DNA of 64,000 nucleotides from Geodermatophilus amargosae (GCF_900116515.1 NZ_FPBA01000004.1:62001-126000); one strand, 5' to 3'. Shown: positions 36,846 to 45,993, numbered from the stretch's first letter. Numbers and translations: made by a program. Notes: generated from the sequence alone by a model not told the origin.

Positions 36846-38369
36846 GTGACCGCGCCGCCCGACCTGCTGCTCACCGACGTGACCGTCGGCGACCGTCCCG
36901 GCCGTGCCGTGCACGTCGTCGACGGGCGGATCGCCTGGGTGGGCGCCGCCGCCGACGCGCCGCGGGCCGGGCAGGTGCTCGCCGGGGAGGGCGGGCTGCT
37001 GACGCCGGCGTTCGTGGACGCGCACGTGCACGCCACCGCCACCGGCCTGGCGCTCACCGGTCTCGACCTCCACTCGAGGTCGAGCCTCGCGAAGGCCCTG
37101 TCCGCGGTCGCCGGGGCGGTCCGCACCGCGCCACCGGGGATCCTGCTCGGCACCGGCTGGGACGAGACCGGCTGGCCGGAGGGCCGGGGGCTGACCCGTG
37201 CCGACCTCGACGCGGTCCTGGGCGACCGCCCGGCCTACCTCGCCCGGGTCGACGTGCACTCCGCGACCGTGTCGACGGCGCTGCTCGACCTCGTGCCCGG
37301 GATACGCGACCTGCCCGGCTTCTCTCCCGACGGGCAGCTGCGCCTCGATGCCCACCACGCCGCCCGGCAGGCCGCCCACGGCGCCGTGACGGCGCAGCAG
37401 CGCGCCGCCGCGCAGGCCGCCACGCTCGCCGAGGCGGGGCGCCTGGGGATCGGCAGCCTGCACGAGATGGCCGGCCCCGAGGTGTCGAGCGCCGAGGACC
37501 TGCGGGCGCTGCTGGCGCTGGCCCGGGAGCGGCCGGGGCCGCGGGTGGCCGGCTACTGGGGGGAGCTGAGCGAGCGCGGCGGGCTGGACCTGGTGCGCGA
37601 GCTGGGCCTGGCCGGCGCCGGCGGGGACCTGTTCTGCGACGGGGCGTTCGGGTCGCACACCGCGGCGCTGAGCGCGCCCTACCGCGACCGGCCCGGGACC
37701 GCCGGGGCGCTGCGCTTCGAGACCGCGCAGCTGGTGGAGCACCTGCGCGCGTGCACCGCCGCCGGCGTGCAGGCCGGCTTCCACTGCATCGGCGACGCCG
37801 CCGTGGACCAGGTCCTCGACGCCGTGGGCGCGGTGGTCGGCGAGCTGGGTCTGCCGGCGGTGCGGGCCTGCCGGCACCGGGTCGAGCACGTGGAGATGGC
37901 CGGTCCGGCGGCGGTCGAGCGGATGCGGTCGTGGGGGATGGTGGCCAGCGTCCAGCCCGCCTTCGACGCCGCGTGGGGCGGCCCGGCGGGGATGTACGCC
38001 GAGCGGCTGGGGACCGACCGGGCCGCGGCGTGCAACCCGTTCGCCGACCTCGCCGACGCCGGGGTGGCCCTGGCGCTGGGCAGCGACGCCCCGGTGACGC
38101 CGATGGACCCCTGGGGCGGCGTGCACGCGGCGGTCGACCACCGCACCGAGGGCGCCGGCCTGCGCCCGTTCGACGCCTTCGACGCGGCCACCCACGGCGG
38201 CTGGCACGCGGTCCGCGCCGGGACCGCCGCCGGCCCGCTGGCGCCGGGCGCACCGGCCGACCTGGCGCTCTGGGACACCGACGCCGGCCTCTCCGCCGTC
38301 CTCGACCGCCGTTCGCGCCCCGGCTGCCGGCAGCTGGTGGTGGCGGGCCGTCCGCTGCGGTCGCTGTAA
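36846..38369 (+). CDS. Amidohydrolase family protein (YtcJ/AepA-like)
   Basis: A 507-residue metal-dependent hydrolase. AFVDAHVHATATG supplies the first HxH metal ligands, FHCIGDAAVDQV and RHRVEHVEM the following His residues, and LGSDAPVTPMDPW the final Asp. The N- and C-terminal strands form the small beta domain typical of the superfamily. GTG 36846 is chosen from family length and CATGCT a few bases upstream. The substrate is unknown. Confidence 0.88.
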   Translation: MTAPPDLLLTDVTVGDRPGRAVHVVDGRIAWVGAAADAPRAGQVLAGEGGLLTPAFVDAHVHATATGLALTGLDLHSRSSLAKALSAVAGAVRTAPPGILLGTGWDETGWPEGRGLTRADLDAVLGDRPAYLARVDVHSATVSTALLDLVPGIRDLPGFSPDGQLRLDAHHAARQAAHGAVTAQQRAAAQAATLAEAGRLGIGSLHEMAGPEVSSAEDLRALLALARERPGPRVAGYWGELSERGGLDLVRELGLAGAGGDLFCDGAFGSHTAALSAPYRDRPGTAGALRFETAQLVEHLRACTAAGVQAGFHCIGDAAVDQVLDAVGAVVGELGLPAVRACRHRVEHVEMAGPAAVERMRSWGMVASVQPAFDAAWGGPAGMYAERLGTDRAAACNPFADLADAGVALALGSDAPVTPMDPWGGVHAAVDHRTEGAGLRPFDAFDAATHGGWHAVRAGTAAGPLAPGAPADLALWDTDAGLSAVLDRRSRPGCRQLVVAGRPLRSL

Positions 38370-38454
38370 CCGCCCGGTCCGGTGACCGCACGGGCGGGGG
38401 ATCCCGCAGGTCGCGCGGCGGGATGCGCCCGGCGGGGTGGGATGCTGGTCGACG

Positions 38455-38470
38455 GGCCACGATCGTGGCC
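38455..38470. promoter_or_regulatory. 16-bp palindrome upstream of lnt
   Basis: GGCCACGATCGTGGCC is a perfect palindrome 45 bp before the lnt start. It could be an operator or part of a terminator for the amidohydrolase gene. Confidence 0.4.
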
Positions 38471-38515
38471 GTGCCCGGGCGCCGCCCGCGGCCAGTCCTC
38501 GGGGGGAGGTCGGGA

Positions 38516-40144
38516 GTGCCGCCAGCAGCCGTGACCGATGCGCTCGACACCGGCCCCGGCGCCTCCGCGAGCGCGCAGCGGTCCCGCCGTCGCCTGCCGT
38601 GGCCCACCGCGCTCGCCGCCGCCGGTGGCCTCGCGCTGCTGCTCGCCTTCCCCGGCTACTCCCTCCCGCCGCTGGCCGTGCTCGGCCCCGCCGCCCTGGC
38701 GCTGGCCGTCCGCGGCCGCCGCGCCCGCTCGGGGGCGTGGCTCGGCCTGGTCCTCGGCCTGACGTTCTTCGTGCCGCTGCTGTCCTGGAGCGGGGTCTAC
38801 GTCGGCTCGTTCCCGTGGCTGGCGCTCGCGGTCTCCCAGGCGCTGTTCGTGGCGCTGCTCGGGGCGGCCACGGCGGTGGTCTCCCGGTTCCGGCTGTGGC
38901 CGCTGTGGACCGCGGCGCTGTGGGTGGCCGACGAGGCGCTGCGCGGCCGCGTCCCGTTCGGCGGCTTCCCCTGGGGCCGGCTGGGGCTCAGCCAGACCGA
39001 CGGGCCGTTCCTGTCCCTGGCGGCGTACGGCGGGGTGCCGGGGGTCTCCTTCGCCGTCGCGCTCACCGGCACCCTGCTGGCGGCCGCCGTCCTCGCCCTC
39101 GTCCGCGCCTGGCGCGCGGCCGACGGGGGCACGACGCCGCGCGCCGCGGTGGCGGCGGTCGCGGCCGTGCTCGCCGTCCCGCTGCTCGGCGCCCTCGCCT
39201 GGCTGCCGCTGCCCGGCCCCTCGCTCACCGACGGCGGCCCCCCGCGGACCGTCGCGGTGATCCAGGGCGACGTGCCCGAGGCCGGCCTGGACTTCAACGC
39301 CCGCCGCCGGGCGGTGCTGGACAACCACGTGCAGCAGACGATCTCCCTCGCCGCGGCCGTGCGGGCCGGCGACCGGGCGCAGCCGGATCTGGTGGTGTGG
39401 CCGGAGAACAGCTCCGACATCGACCCCTACACCAACGAGGACGCCGCCCGGCAGATCGGCCGGGCCGCCGAGGCGATCGGCGCGCCGATCCTGGTCGGCG
39501 CGGTCGTGGACGGGCCGGGCCGGTTCATCAGCAACACCGGCATCGTCTGGGACCCCGAGACCGGCCCCGGCGACACCTACGTCAAGCGGCACCCGGTCCC
39601 GCTGGCCGAGTACGTGCCCGCGCGGGACTTCTTCCGCTTCTTCAGCGACAAGGTCGACCTGGTCCGCCGCGACTTCACCCACGGCACCGAGGTGGGTGTG
39701 CTGGAGATGGGCGGCGCGCAGGTGGGCGACGTCATCTGCTTCGAGGTGGTCTACGACTCCCTGGTCGCCGACACCGTGGAGGCCGGCGCGGGCATGCTCG
39801 TCGTCCAGACCAACAACGCCACGTTCGGGTTCACCGACGAGAGCGAGCAGCAGCTGGCGGCCAGCCGGCTGCGTGCGGTGGAGTTCGGCCGCACCGTGGT
39901 CGTGGCCGCCACCAGCGGGATCTCCGCGGTGGTCGCCCCCGACGGCTCGCTGGCCCGGCGCTCGGAGCTGTTCACCCCCGCGGTCTTCGTCGAGGACGTC
40001 GCCCAGCGCGACTCCGCCACCGTCGCCGAGCGGCTGGGCGCGGCGCCGGAGTGGCTCCTGACCGCGCTGGGCCTCGGAGCCGTGCTGGCGGTCGCGGGCC
40101 CGGCGGTGCGCCGCCGGCTGCAGGCGCGGCGAGCCGGCCGGTGA
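38516..40144 (+). CDS. lnt: Apolipoprotein N-acyltransferase Lnt
   Basis: Adds the third acyl chain to lipoproteins, consistent with several lipoproteins encoded in this window. 542 residues: an Arg-rich start, about six to eight membrane helices in the first ~220, and a nitrilase domain with the Glu (VWPENSSDID), Lys (YVKRHPVPLAEYVP) and Cys (VICFEVVYD) catalytic triad. GTG 38516 has GGGGGAGG 7 nt upstream. The stop overlaps the ppm1 start (GTGA). Confidence 0.94.
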   Translation: MPPAAVTDALDTGPGASASAQRSRRRLPWPTALAAAGGLALLLAFPGYSLPPLAVLGPAALALAVRGRRARSGAWLGLVLGLTFFVPLLSWSGVYVGSFPWLALAVSQALFVALLGAATAVVSRFRLWPLWTAALWVADEALRGRVPFGGFPWGRLGLSQTDGPFLSLAAYGGVPGVSFAVALTGTLLAAAVLALVRAWRAADGGTTPRAAVAAVAAVLAVPLLGALAWLPLPGPSLTDGGPPRTVAVIQGDVPEAGLDFNARRRAVLDNHVQQTISLAAAVRAGDRAQPDLVVWPENSSDIDPYTNEDAARQIGRAAEAIGAPILVGAVVDGPGRFISNTGIVWDPETGPGDTYVKRHPVPLAEYVPARDFFRFFSDKVDLVRRDFTHGTEVGVLEMGGAQVGDVICFEVVYDSLVADTVEAGAGMLVVQTNNATFGFTDESEQQLAASRLRAVEFGRTVVVAATSGISAVVAPDGSLARRSELFTPAVFVEDVAQRDSATVAERLGAAPEWLLTALGLGAVLAVAGPAVRRRLQARRAGR

Positions 40145-40932
40145 CCGGGTCGCGGGTGCTCGTCGTCGTCCCGACCTACGACGAGGTGGACAACCTGGAG
40201 CCGGTCCTCGACCGGCTGCACGCCGCCGTCCCCGACGCGCACGCCCTCGTCGTCGACGACGGCTCGCCCGACGGCACCGGCGAGCTGGCCGAGGAGCTCG
40301 CCGCGCAGGACGAGCGGGTGCACGTGCTGCGCCGCACGGAGAAGGCCGGGCTGGGTCCGGCCTACGTCGCGGGCTTCCGGTGGGGCCGCGCGCGGGACTA
40401 CGACGTCCTGGTCGAGATGGACGCCGACGGCTCCCACGACCCCGAGCAGCTGCCGGCACTGCTGGCCGCCCTGGACGGCGCCGACCTGGCGCTGGGCTCG
40501 CGCTACGTGCCCGGCGGCAGGGTCGAGGACTGGCCGCGCCGACGGCTGCTGCTGTCCCGGCTGGGCAACGTCTACACCCGGCGGGCGCTGCGGCTGCCCC
40601 TGGCCGACGCCACCGGCGGCTTCCGCGCCGTCCGCGGGGACCTGGTGGACCGGCTGCCCTTCGACGAGGTGGCCAGCCAGGGCTACTGCTTCCAGGTCGA
40701 CTGGGCCTGGCGGGCCTGGCGCGCGGGCGCCCGCGTGGTGGAGGTGCCGATCACCTTCAGCGAACGGGCGTCCGGCAGGAGCAAGATGACGTCCTCGATC
40801 GTTGTAGAGGCGTTGGCACGGGTCACCGGATGGGGCCTGCAGGACCGGTTGGCCGATCGGCTGCCGGGCCGGGTCCCTCCGCCCGTGCCGGGACGGGTCC
40901 GCGACGGCGGGCGGTCCAGCGAGGTCCGGTAG
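40141..40932 (+). CDS. ppm1: Polyprenol monophosphomannose synthase Ppm1
   Basis: A 263-residue GT2 glycosyltransferase that moves mannose from GDP-mannose to polyprenol phosphate for lipoglycan and glycoprotein mannosylation. Motifs: VVVPTYDEVDNLEPVL, VVDDGSPDGT, EMDADGSHDPEQLP and the QGYCFQVDWAWRA acceptor region. In Mycobacterium tuberculosis the Lnt-like and synthase domains are fused; here they are separate genes overlapping by 4 nt. Confidence 0.94.
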   Translation: MTGSRVLVVVPTYDEVDNLEPVLDRLHAAVPDAHALVVDDGSPDGTGELAEELAAQDERVHVLRRTEKAGLGPAYVAGFRWGRARDYDVLVEMDADGSHDPEQLPALLAALDGADLALGSRYVPGGRVEDWPRRRLLLSRLGNVYTRRALRLPLADATGGFRAVRGDLVDRLPFDEVASQGYCFQVDWAWRAWRAGARVVEVPITFSERASGRSKMTSSIVVEALARVTGWGLQDRLADRLPGRVPPPVPGRVRDGGRSSEVR

Positions 40933-40972
40933 GCGGACCCGGACCGCCCGCGTGGCCGGACCGAGGAGTGCC

Positions 40973-41449
40973 GTGGCACACCGGGTACGTGTGGTGGCGG
41001 GGCTGTGGGCCCTCGCCGAGGTCGTCGTCTTCGCGGTGGTCGCCGCCTGGATCGGCGTGGGCTGGACGCTGCTGGCCGCCCTGGCGACCACCGTCCTCGG
41101 CTGGACCCTGATGGCCCGGCAGGGGACGCAGGCGCTGGCCGACCTGCGCGAGCGGGCGCTGGCACACCGCCCGCCGGGCTCCGCGGGCGCCGACGCCGGC
41201 CTGGTCGCCGTCGGCGGCGTGCTGATGGTGCTGCCGGGGTTCCTCGGCGACGTCGTCGGCCTGCTGTGCCTGCTGCCGCCCACCCGGCCGCTGGTGCGCG
41301 CCGCCGTGGGCCGCGGGCTGGCCGCGAAGCTGGGCGTGGTCCGGCCGGTGCGGGTGCGCAGCACCCGGGTGGAGACGTTCCCGCGGCCCGAGGGCCCGGT
41401 GCGGGTCATCGAGGGCGAGGTCGCGGGGGAGGGGCACCTGGTCCGCTAG
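40973..41449 (+). CDS. fxsA: FxsA family membrane protein
   Basis: 158 residues with about three membrane segments and the FxsA pattern: an early aromatic/acidic helix (LWALAEVVVFAVVAAWIGVGWTLL), LMARQGTQAL, and VAVGGVLMVLPGFLGDVVGLLCLLPPTRPLV. The Escherichia coli namesake influences F-plasmid phage exclusion; the cell function is unknown. GTG 40973 is preferred because GAGGAG precedes it; GTG 40952 is possible. Confidence 0.85.
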   Translation: MAHRVRVVAGLWALAEVVVFAVVAAWIGVGWTLLAALATTVLGWTLMARQGTQALADLRERALAHRPPGSAGADAGLVAVGGVLMVLPGFLGDVVGLLCLLPPTRPLVRAAVGRGLAAKLGVVRPVRVRSTRVETFPRPEGPVRVIEGEVAGEGHLVR

Positions 41450-41498
41450 CGCTCCCCGCGGGGAGGACCCGCACCGGAACCCATCGGGCCCCGGACGC

Positions 41499-41536
41499 GG
41501 AACGGCCCCGGTGGGGAGTCCCACCGGGGCCGTTCC
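41499..41536. terminator. Bidirectional terminator between fxsA and rbpA
   Basis: A perfect 17-bp stem (41499-41515 with 41520-41536) and a 4-nt loop GAGT, between convergent genes. It is the strongest hairpin of this kind noticed in the window. Confidence 0.85.
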
Positions 41537-41552
41537 GTCGGTCGGGCCGAGC

Positions 41553-41897
41553 TCAGCTGGCGCGGGTCCGCCGGCCGCGCAGCACCTCCAGTCGCTCGGC
41601 GAGGACCTCCTCGAGGTCCTCCACGGAGCGACGCTCGAGCAGCATGTCCCAGTGCGTCCGCGGCGGCTTGACCTTCTTGGGCGCCGGCTCGGAGCCGCCG
41701 ACCAGCTTGGCCGAGGCGCCGTCGAACTTGCACTCCCAGGTGTCGGGCACCTCGGCGTCGTCCGCGAACGGGACGGTGAACTGGTGACCCGAGGGGCACT
41801 TGTACTCGACGTACTGCCGCTCGATCGGCGCGGTGTTCCGCTCGGTCTCGTAGCTCACGCTGCCCAGTCGGCTGCCCCGCAGGGAACGCTCGCCCAT
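41553..41897 (-). CDS. rbpA: RNA polymerase-binding protein RbpA
   Basis: A 114-residue essential initiation factor of actinobacteria that binds the principal sigma factor and stabilises open complexes. The R-G-S-R-L-G-S motif is near residue 8, the core YVEYKCPSGHQFTVPF contains the zinc-site-related Cys/His, and the C-terminal sigma-interaction helix is RTHWDMLLERRSVEDLEEVL. A sigma-R-type promoter lies about 90-115 bp upstream, linking it to thiol-oxidative stress. Confidence 0.97.
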   Translation of the reverse strand: MGERSLRGSRLGSVSYETERNTAPIERQYVEYKCPSGHQFTVPFADDAEVPDTWECKFDGASAKLVGGSEPAPKKVKPPRTHWDMLLERRSVEDLEEVLAERLEVLRGRRTRAS

Positions 41898-41984
41898 GGC
41901 ACACCGTCCTCTCGTGCTGATGGTGTCGGTCAGGACTCTCCGTCACAGCAGGGGGTACCCACTGCGGAGGGTGTCATGGAGACC

Positions 41985-42010
41985 AACGGCGGATTTCGCG
42001 GAGAGATTCC
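41985..42010 (-). promoter_or_regulatory. Sigma-R/SigH-type promoter of rbpA
   Basis: On the minus strand GGAAT (42010-42006) is followed by exactly 18 nt and GTT (41987-41985). This matches the GGAAT-N18-GTT consensus of the thiol-stress sigma factor. rbpA is a known sigma-R target in Streptomyces coelicolor. Confidence 0.7.
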
Positions 42011-42087
42011 GCTGAGTCAGTTCCCGATCATCGCATGGGGTGGTATTGGCGCGCGCACCGCCCCCCGGACGGGGGAGGCCGCACCCC

Positions 42088-42819
42088 TCAGGAGAGGGCG
42101 AGCTGCCCCGGACCGGCCGCCGTGGGGCCGAGCTGGCCGAGCACGTGGTGCCGCCGGCACAGCACCTGGTAGTGCACCTCGGTGCCGGTGGCCGGGTCGT
42201 CAGTCTCACCGGGCGCCGGGGTGGGCGCGGTGTCGGCGACCACGACGGTGGCGCCCGAGCGCACCATCGCGCCGTCGACGACGCGGGCGTTGAGCAGGCC
42301 CGGCAGGCCGCACCAGCACAGCACCTCGACCTGGATGCGCTGCACGTCGTCGGCGACCTCGAGCAGCCGCTGGGTGCCCGCGAACAGCCGGGCGCGGAAG
42401 TCGGTGGTCAGCCCGAAGGCGTAGACGTCGACGTGGGAGGCGTCGACGAGCTCGGCGAGCTGGTCGACCTGCGCGGGGGTGAGGAACTGCGCCTCGTCGA
42501 CGATCAGGTAGTCCACCCGCCGTCCGTCGGCCCAGTGGCTGCGGACCAGCAGGGTCAGGTCGGTGCCGGGGTCGATCTCGACGGCGTCGCGGGACAGCCC
42601 CACCCGCGAGCTGATCCGCGGCTCCGCCGACCGGTCGCCCTGGGTGACCAGCAGCCCCGAGCGGCCCTGCCGGCTCTGGTTGTGGTCGACCTGCAGCGCC
42701 AGGGTGGACTTGCCGCAGTCCATCGGCCCGTGGAAGAACCGCAGGTGCGCCGGTGCCACGGCGCGCCGCCGGTCCCCGGCCGCGGGGACCGCGGCGAGCG
42801 GGACGGACGGATCGCTCAC
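42088..42819 (-). CDS. tdk: Thymidine kinase (type II)
   Basis: A 243-residue salvage kinase making dTMP from thymidine. P-loop FFHGPMDCGKST near residue 28, VDEAQFL carrying the catalytic Glu, and a lasso/zinc region with CWCG and a late CRRHH. The first ~25 and last ~30 residues are low-complexity additions. The GTG start overlaps the stop of the upstream transporter gene (GTGA). Confidence 0.87.
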   Translation of the reverse strand: MSDPSVPLAAVPAAGDRRRAVAPAHLRFFHGPMDCGKSTLALQVDHNQSRQGRSGLLVTQGDRSAEPRISSRVGLSRDAVEIDPGTDLTLLVRSHWADGRRVDYLIVDEAQFLTPAQVDQLAELVDASHVDVYAFGLTTDFRARLFAGTQRLLEVADDVQRIQVEVLCWCGLPGLLNARVVDGAMVRSGATVVVADTAPTPAPGETDDPATGTEVHYQVLCRRHHVLGQLGPTAAGPGQLALS

Positions 42820-44165
42820 AGCCGCTCCGGCGGGGTGTTGCCGGCGGCCAGCACGGCCCGGCGCATCGGCAGCCGGAGCAGCAGCAGGAAGCCGGCCACG
42901 AAGAAGACGACCAGGCTGATGATCGCGTACCGGTAGGAGCCGGTCAGCTGGTAGGTCAGGCCGAAGGCCAGCGGACCCAGCCAGCTGGTCCCGCGGTCGC
43001 TGATCTCGTAGAAGCTGTAGTACTCCGCCTCCCGGCCGGTGGGGATCAGGTGGCTGAACAGCGACCGGGACAGCGCCTGCGTGCCGCCCTGCACCAGCCC
43101 GATGACGGCGGCCAGCGCGTAGAACTGCGCGACCGCGCCCTCCTGCAGCGTGTACGCGGCCACGAGCACCGCCGTCCAGGCCACCAGGCAGCCGAGCACC
43201 GTGCGCTTGGCGCCGTAGCGGGCGGCCACCCGGCCCAGGCCCAGCGCCCCGAACACCGCGACCACCTGCACCATGAGGATCGCGCCGGTGAGCACCGACT
43301 GCGACAGCCCCAGCTCCTCGCTGGCGTAGGTGGCCGACAGCGAGATCACCGTCTGCACACCGTCGTTGAACAGCAGGTAGGCGCCGAGGAACCACAGCGT
43401 CAGCGGGAACGCCCGCATGCCCCGGAGCGTCGCGGCCAGCTGCCGGAACCCGCTGGTGGCGGCGCCGTGCGCGGCGGCCTGCGCCGGCCGGTCGCGCAGC
43501 AGCGAGACGGTGACCAGCGTGAACAGTCCCCACCACAGCCCCGACGTCGCCAGGCAGATCCGCACCGCCTCGCCGGAGGTCAGCCCCAGGGACTCCGCCC
43601 CCAGGAACAGCCCCAGGTGGACGGCGAGCAGCAGCGCGCCGCCGACGTAACCGAACGCCCAGCCGCGGCTGGAGACGGCGTCGCGCTCGTCGGGCCCGGC
43701 CAGGTCGGGCAGCCACGAGTAGTAGACGACCGTGGCCGCGCCGAAGGCCACGTTGGCGACGACGAACAGCGCCGCGCCGAGCAGGTACCGCCCGTCGGCG
43801 ACGAAGAACAGGCAGGTGGCGGCCAGCGCCCCCAGGGCGGCCAGCGCGCCGAGCAGGTGCCGCTTGCGCCCCGACCGGTCGGCGACGGCGCCGGTGAGCG
43901 GCAGGACGACGACCTGCAGGACGACCGAGAAGGACAGGACATAGGAGAACCAACTGCCGGGCGGGATGGACAGCCCCAGGAAGGGCAGCCGGCCGTCGGC
44001 GCCGGCGGCGTCCTCGGCGACGCTGGTCAGGTACGGGCCCAGGAAGACCGTGGTGACGCTGGTGTTGAACACCGACATCGCCCAGTCGTAGGAGTACCAG
44101 CCGAAGCGCTCGCGGCGCAGTGCGCGGTCGACGGGCTGCGCGGCGTCGACGTCGGGGGCGGTCAC
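42816..44165 (-). CDS. UMF1-type MFS transporter
   Basis: A 449-residue, 12-helix major facilitator of the UMF1/Atg22-like group. The opening RERFGWYSYDWAMSVFNTSVTTVFLGPYL is characteristic, and the cytoplasmic ADRSGRKRHLLG loop is the MFS signature. The substrate is not known; members may export amino acids or nucleosides. GTG 44165 is preferred over an ATG 39 nt upstream from family alignment. It is coupled to the thymidine kinase gene. Confidence 0.87.
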   Translation of the reverse strand: MTAPDVDAAQPVDRALRRERFGWYSYDWAMSVFNTSVTTVFLGPYLTSVAEDAAGADGRLPFLGLSIPPGSWFSYVLSFSVVLQVVVLPLTGAVADRSGRKRHLLGALAALGALAATCLFFVADGRYLLGAALFVVANVAFGAATVVYYSWLPDLAGPDERDAVSSRGWAFGYVGGALLLAVHLGLFLGAESLGLTSGEAVRICLATSGLWWGLFTLVTVSLLRDRPAQAAAHGAATSGFRQLAATLRGMRAFPLTLWFLGAYLLFNDGVQTVISLSATYASEELGLSQSVLTGAILMVQVVAVFGALGLGRVAARYGAKRTVLGCLVAWTAVLVAAYTLQEGAVAQFYALAAVIGLVQGGTQALSRSLFSHLIPTGREAEYYSFYEISDRGTSWLGPLAFGLTYQLTGSYRYAIISLVVFFVAGFLLLLRLPMRRAVLAAGNTPPERL

Positions 44166-44226
44166 GGGCGGAGGGTGCCAGCCGCGACCGGGCACATCCA
44201 GCACGCGCGTGTCACGGTGTGTCCGC

Positions 44227-45114
44227 TCACGGCACGTCCTCGGGTACGACGCCGCCGGGGAACGCGGCGGCGCCCGTCGTCGGCCGGGTGGGGTCGGGGT
44301 GCAGCGGCCGGCTGGCCGCGCGCAGCGGCACCAGCCCGCGGGTGATGGCGGCGGCGATGCGCATCCGCGCGCGGTTGGCGTCGCCCACCCGGCCCATTTC
44401 GAGGTCCTCCATGAACACCGGCGGGCCGACGTGCACCCGCAGCACCGGCCGCCGCACCAGCGAGCGCGCCAGAGTGCGCAGTTTCCCCCAGTCGTTGCCG
44501 TACTGCAGCACCTCCTGGGCGCCCCACTGGCTGACCGGGATCACCGGGACGCGGACTCCGAGGGCCAGCCGCGCCATGCCGGTGCGGCCGCGCTCGGGCC
44601 ACCCGTCGGGCGCCAGGCCGACCCGCCCCTCGGGATAGGCGACGACGTGCCCGCCGTGGACCAGCGCCACCTCGGTGACCCGTGCCGCGTGCCGGGCGTC
44701 CTCGGTGCCGCGCTGCACGCGGATGCCGCCGGCGCGCTCGAGCAGCGGCCCGGCGACCGGCGCGGAGATGATCCCGCCGGTGGCCATGATCCGCGGGACC
44801 ACGCCCAGGCGGTGCAGCGCGACGGCGACGAGGAACGGGTCGAAGTCGCCGACGTGGTTGGCGGCCAGCAACAGCGGCCCCCGGCGCAGCTCCTCGGGGA
44901 TCGAGCCGGTGATCTCCACCCGGCCGAAGAGGTCGACCAGCCAGGAGAAGTTGCGCAGCAGGAACCGCCAGAACCACCACGGCGGCGCCGCCGCGATGGC
45001 CAGCTCGCGGACGAACCACTCGGGATCGCCGTCGCGGAGGATGCCCTCGAGGTGGTCGGGCAGCGGCGGCGGGGCCGGCCGCCAGGTGCGCAGCCGCTCG
45101 GTCCAGCCGCTCAC
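44227..45114 (-). CDS. Lysophospholipid acyltransferase family protein
   Basis: A 295-residue membrane acyltransferase with NHVGDFD (HX4D) near residue 85 and YPEGRVGLAPDG near 160. The hydrophobic WWFWRFLLRNFSWLV segment lies before the domain. It likely makes phosphatidate or acylates glycolipids. Start GTG 45114 overlaps the gdpD stop by 4 nt, so both lipid genes are translated together. Confidence 0.88.
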   Translation of the reverse strand: MSGWTERLRTWRPAPPPLPDHLEGILRDGDPEWFVRELAIAAAPPWWFWRFLLRNFSWLVDLFGRVEITGSIPEELRRGPLLLAANHVGDFDPFLVAVALHRLGVVPRIMATGGIISAPVAGPLLERAGGIRVQRGTEDARHAARVTEVALVHGGHVVAYPEGRVGLAPDGWPERGRTGMARLALGVRVPVIPVSQWGAQEVLQYGNDWGKLRTLARSLVRRPVLRVHVGPPVFMEDLEMGRVGDANRARMRIAAAITRGLVPLRAASRPLHPDPTRPTTGAAAFPGGVVPEDVP

Positions 45115-45887
45115 CGGCCCGCCCACTGGCCGCGCTTCTCGAGGATCTCCTTCAACATGGCCGGACGGTCGGTCATGATCCCGTCCACGCCGAGGTCGAG
45201 CATCGCCGTCGCCTCCTCCTCGGTGTCGACGGTCCACACGTGCACCTGCAGGCCGCGGGCGTGCGCGGCGGCGATGAAGCGCTCGTCGACCAGGGCCCGG
45301 CCGCCGAGCTGCAGCGGCACCTGGGCGCAGCCGGCCTGCATGCGCACCAGCCCCGCAGCGCGGGGGGAGTAGGACGACAGCCGCAGCGCCGCCACGCCGC
45401 GCGGGCCCAGCGACGTGCACACCGTCGGTCCCAGCAGCCGCCGGGCGGCCGCGACCCGGGCGTCGGAGAAGGACCCCAGGCAGATGCGGTCGAGCGCGTC
45501 CATCCGGCGCAGCACCCGCACCAGCGGCGCGAGCACGCCGGCGGCCTTGATGTCGAGGTTGAACCGGACGTCGGGCCAGGCGCCGAGCAGCTCCTCCAGC
45601 CGCAGGATCGGCTCCCGTCCGCCGATGCGCGCGCCGGCGACCTCGGACCACGGCAGCTGCTCGACCCGGCCGGTGCGGTCGGTGACCCGGTCCAGCGTGG
45701 GGTCGTGGAAGACGACGACGACGCCGTCGGCGGTCACCCGGACGTCGGTCTCCAGGTACCGGTAGCCGATCGCCACGCAGGCCTCGAAGGCCGGCATGGT
45801 GTTCTCCAGGTGCTCGATCGCCCCGCCGCGGTGCGCCATGGCCAACGGCGTCGGCCCGTCGAGGTAGGTGAACCGGGCGCGGGGCAC
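45111..45887 (-). CDS. gdpD: Glycerophosphodiester phosphodiesterase
   Basis: 258 residues; hydrolyses glycerophosphodiesters to glycerol-3-phosphate and an alcohol. The AHRGG motif near residue 17, the ENTMPAF block, the ETDVRVTADGVVVVFHDPTLDRVT metal and catalytic segment and the final WTVDTEEEATAMLDLGVDGIMTDRP are all present. There is no signal peptide, so it acts inside the cell. GTG 45887 is chosen because TAGCGT lies 7 nt upstream; longer starts run through the divergent promoter. Confidence 0.92.
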   Translation of the reverse strand: MPRARFTYLDGPTPLAMAHRGGAIEHLENTMPAFEACVAIGYRYLETDVRVTADGVVVVFHDPTLDRVTDRTGRVEQLPWSEVAGARIGGREPILRLEELLGAWPDVRFNLDIKAAGVLAPLVRVLRRMDALDRICLGSFSDARVAAARRLLGPTVCTSLGPRGVAALRLSSYSPRAAGLVRMQAGCAQVPLQLGGRALVDERFIAAAHARGLQVHVWTVDTEEEATAMLDLGVDGIMTDRPAMLKEILEKRGQWAGR

Positions 45888-45894
45888 GGGCGAC

Positions 45895-45900
45895 ACGCTA
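45895..45900 (-). promoter_or_regulatory. Predicted leaderless -10 of gdpD
   Basis: TAGCGT on the minus strand ends 7 nt before the GTG at 45887. Confidence 0.5.
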
Positions 45901-45980
45901 ACCGGACGTGGCGACGCTCTCACCAGCCCCTTCTCGCGAGCCCGTCGGGCGTGTCCGCCAGGACTGTCGGTGGGGCCGTC

Positions 45981-45986
45981 TAGCGT
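45981..45986 (+). promoter_or_regulatory. Predicted leaderless -10 of the zinc-finger gene
   Basis: TAGCGT lies 7 nt before the GTG at 45994; the same hexamer and spacing serve the divergent gdpD. Confidence 0.5.
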
Positions 45987-45993
45987 GCCCGCC

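Noticed and set aside
41460..41552. Small gene between fxsA and rbpA
   Set aside because: The space is filled by the 17-bp-stem terminator and has no start codon with a ribosome binding site.
42088..43953. Fusion of transporter and thymidine kinase
   Set aside because: The long frame upstream of the kinase is a shadow of the transporter gene; GTG 42819 overlaps the transporter stop, a normal coupled start.
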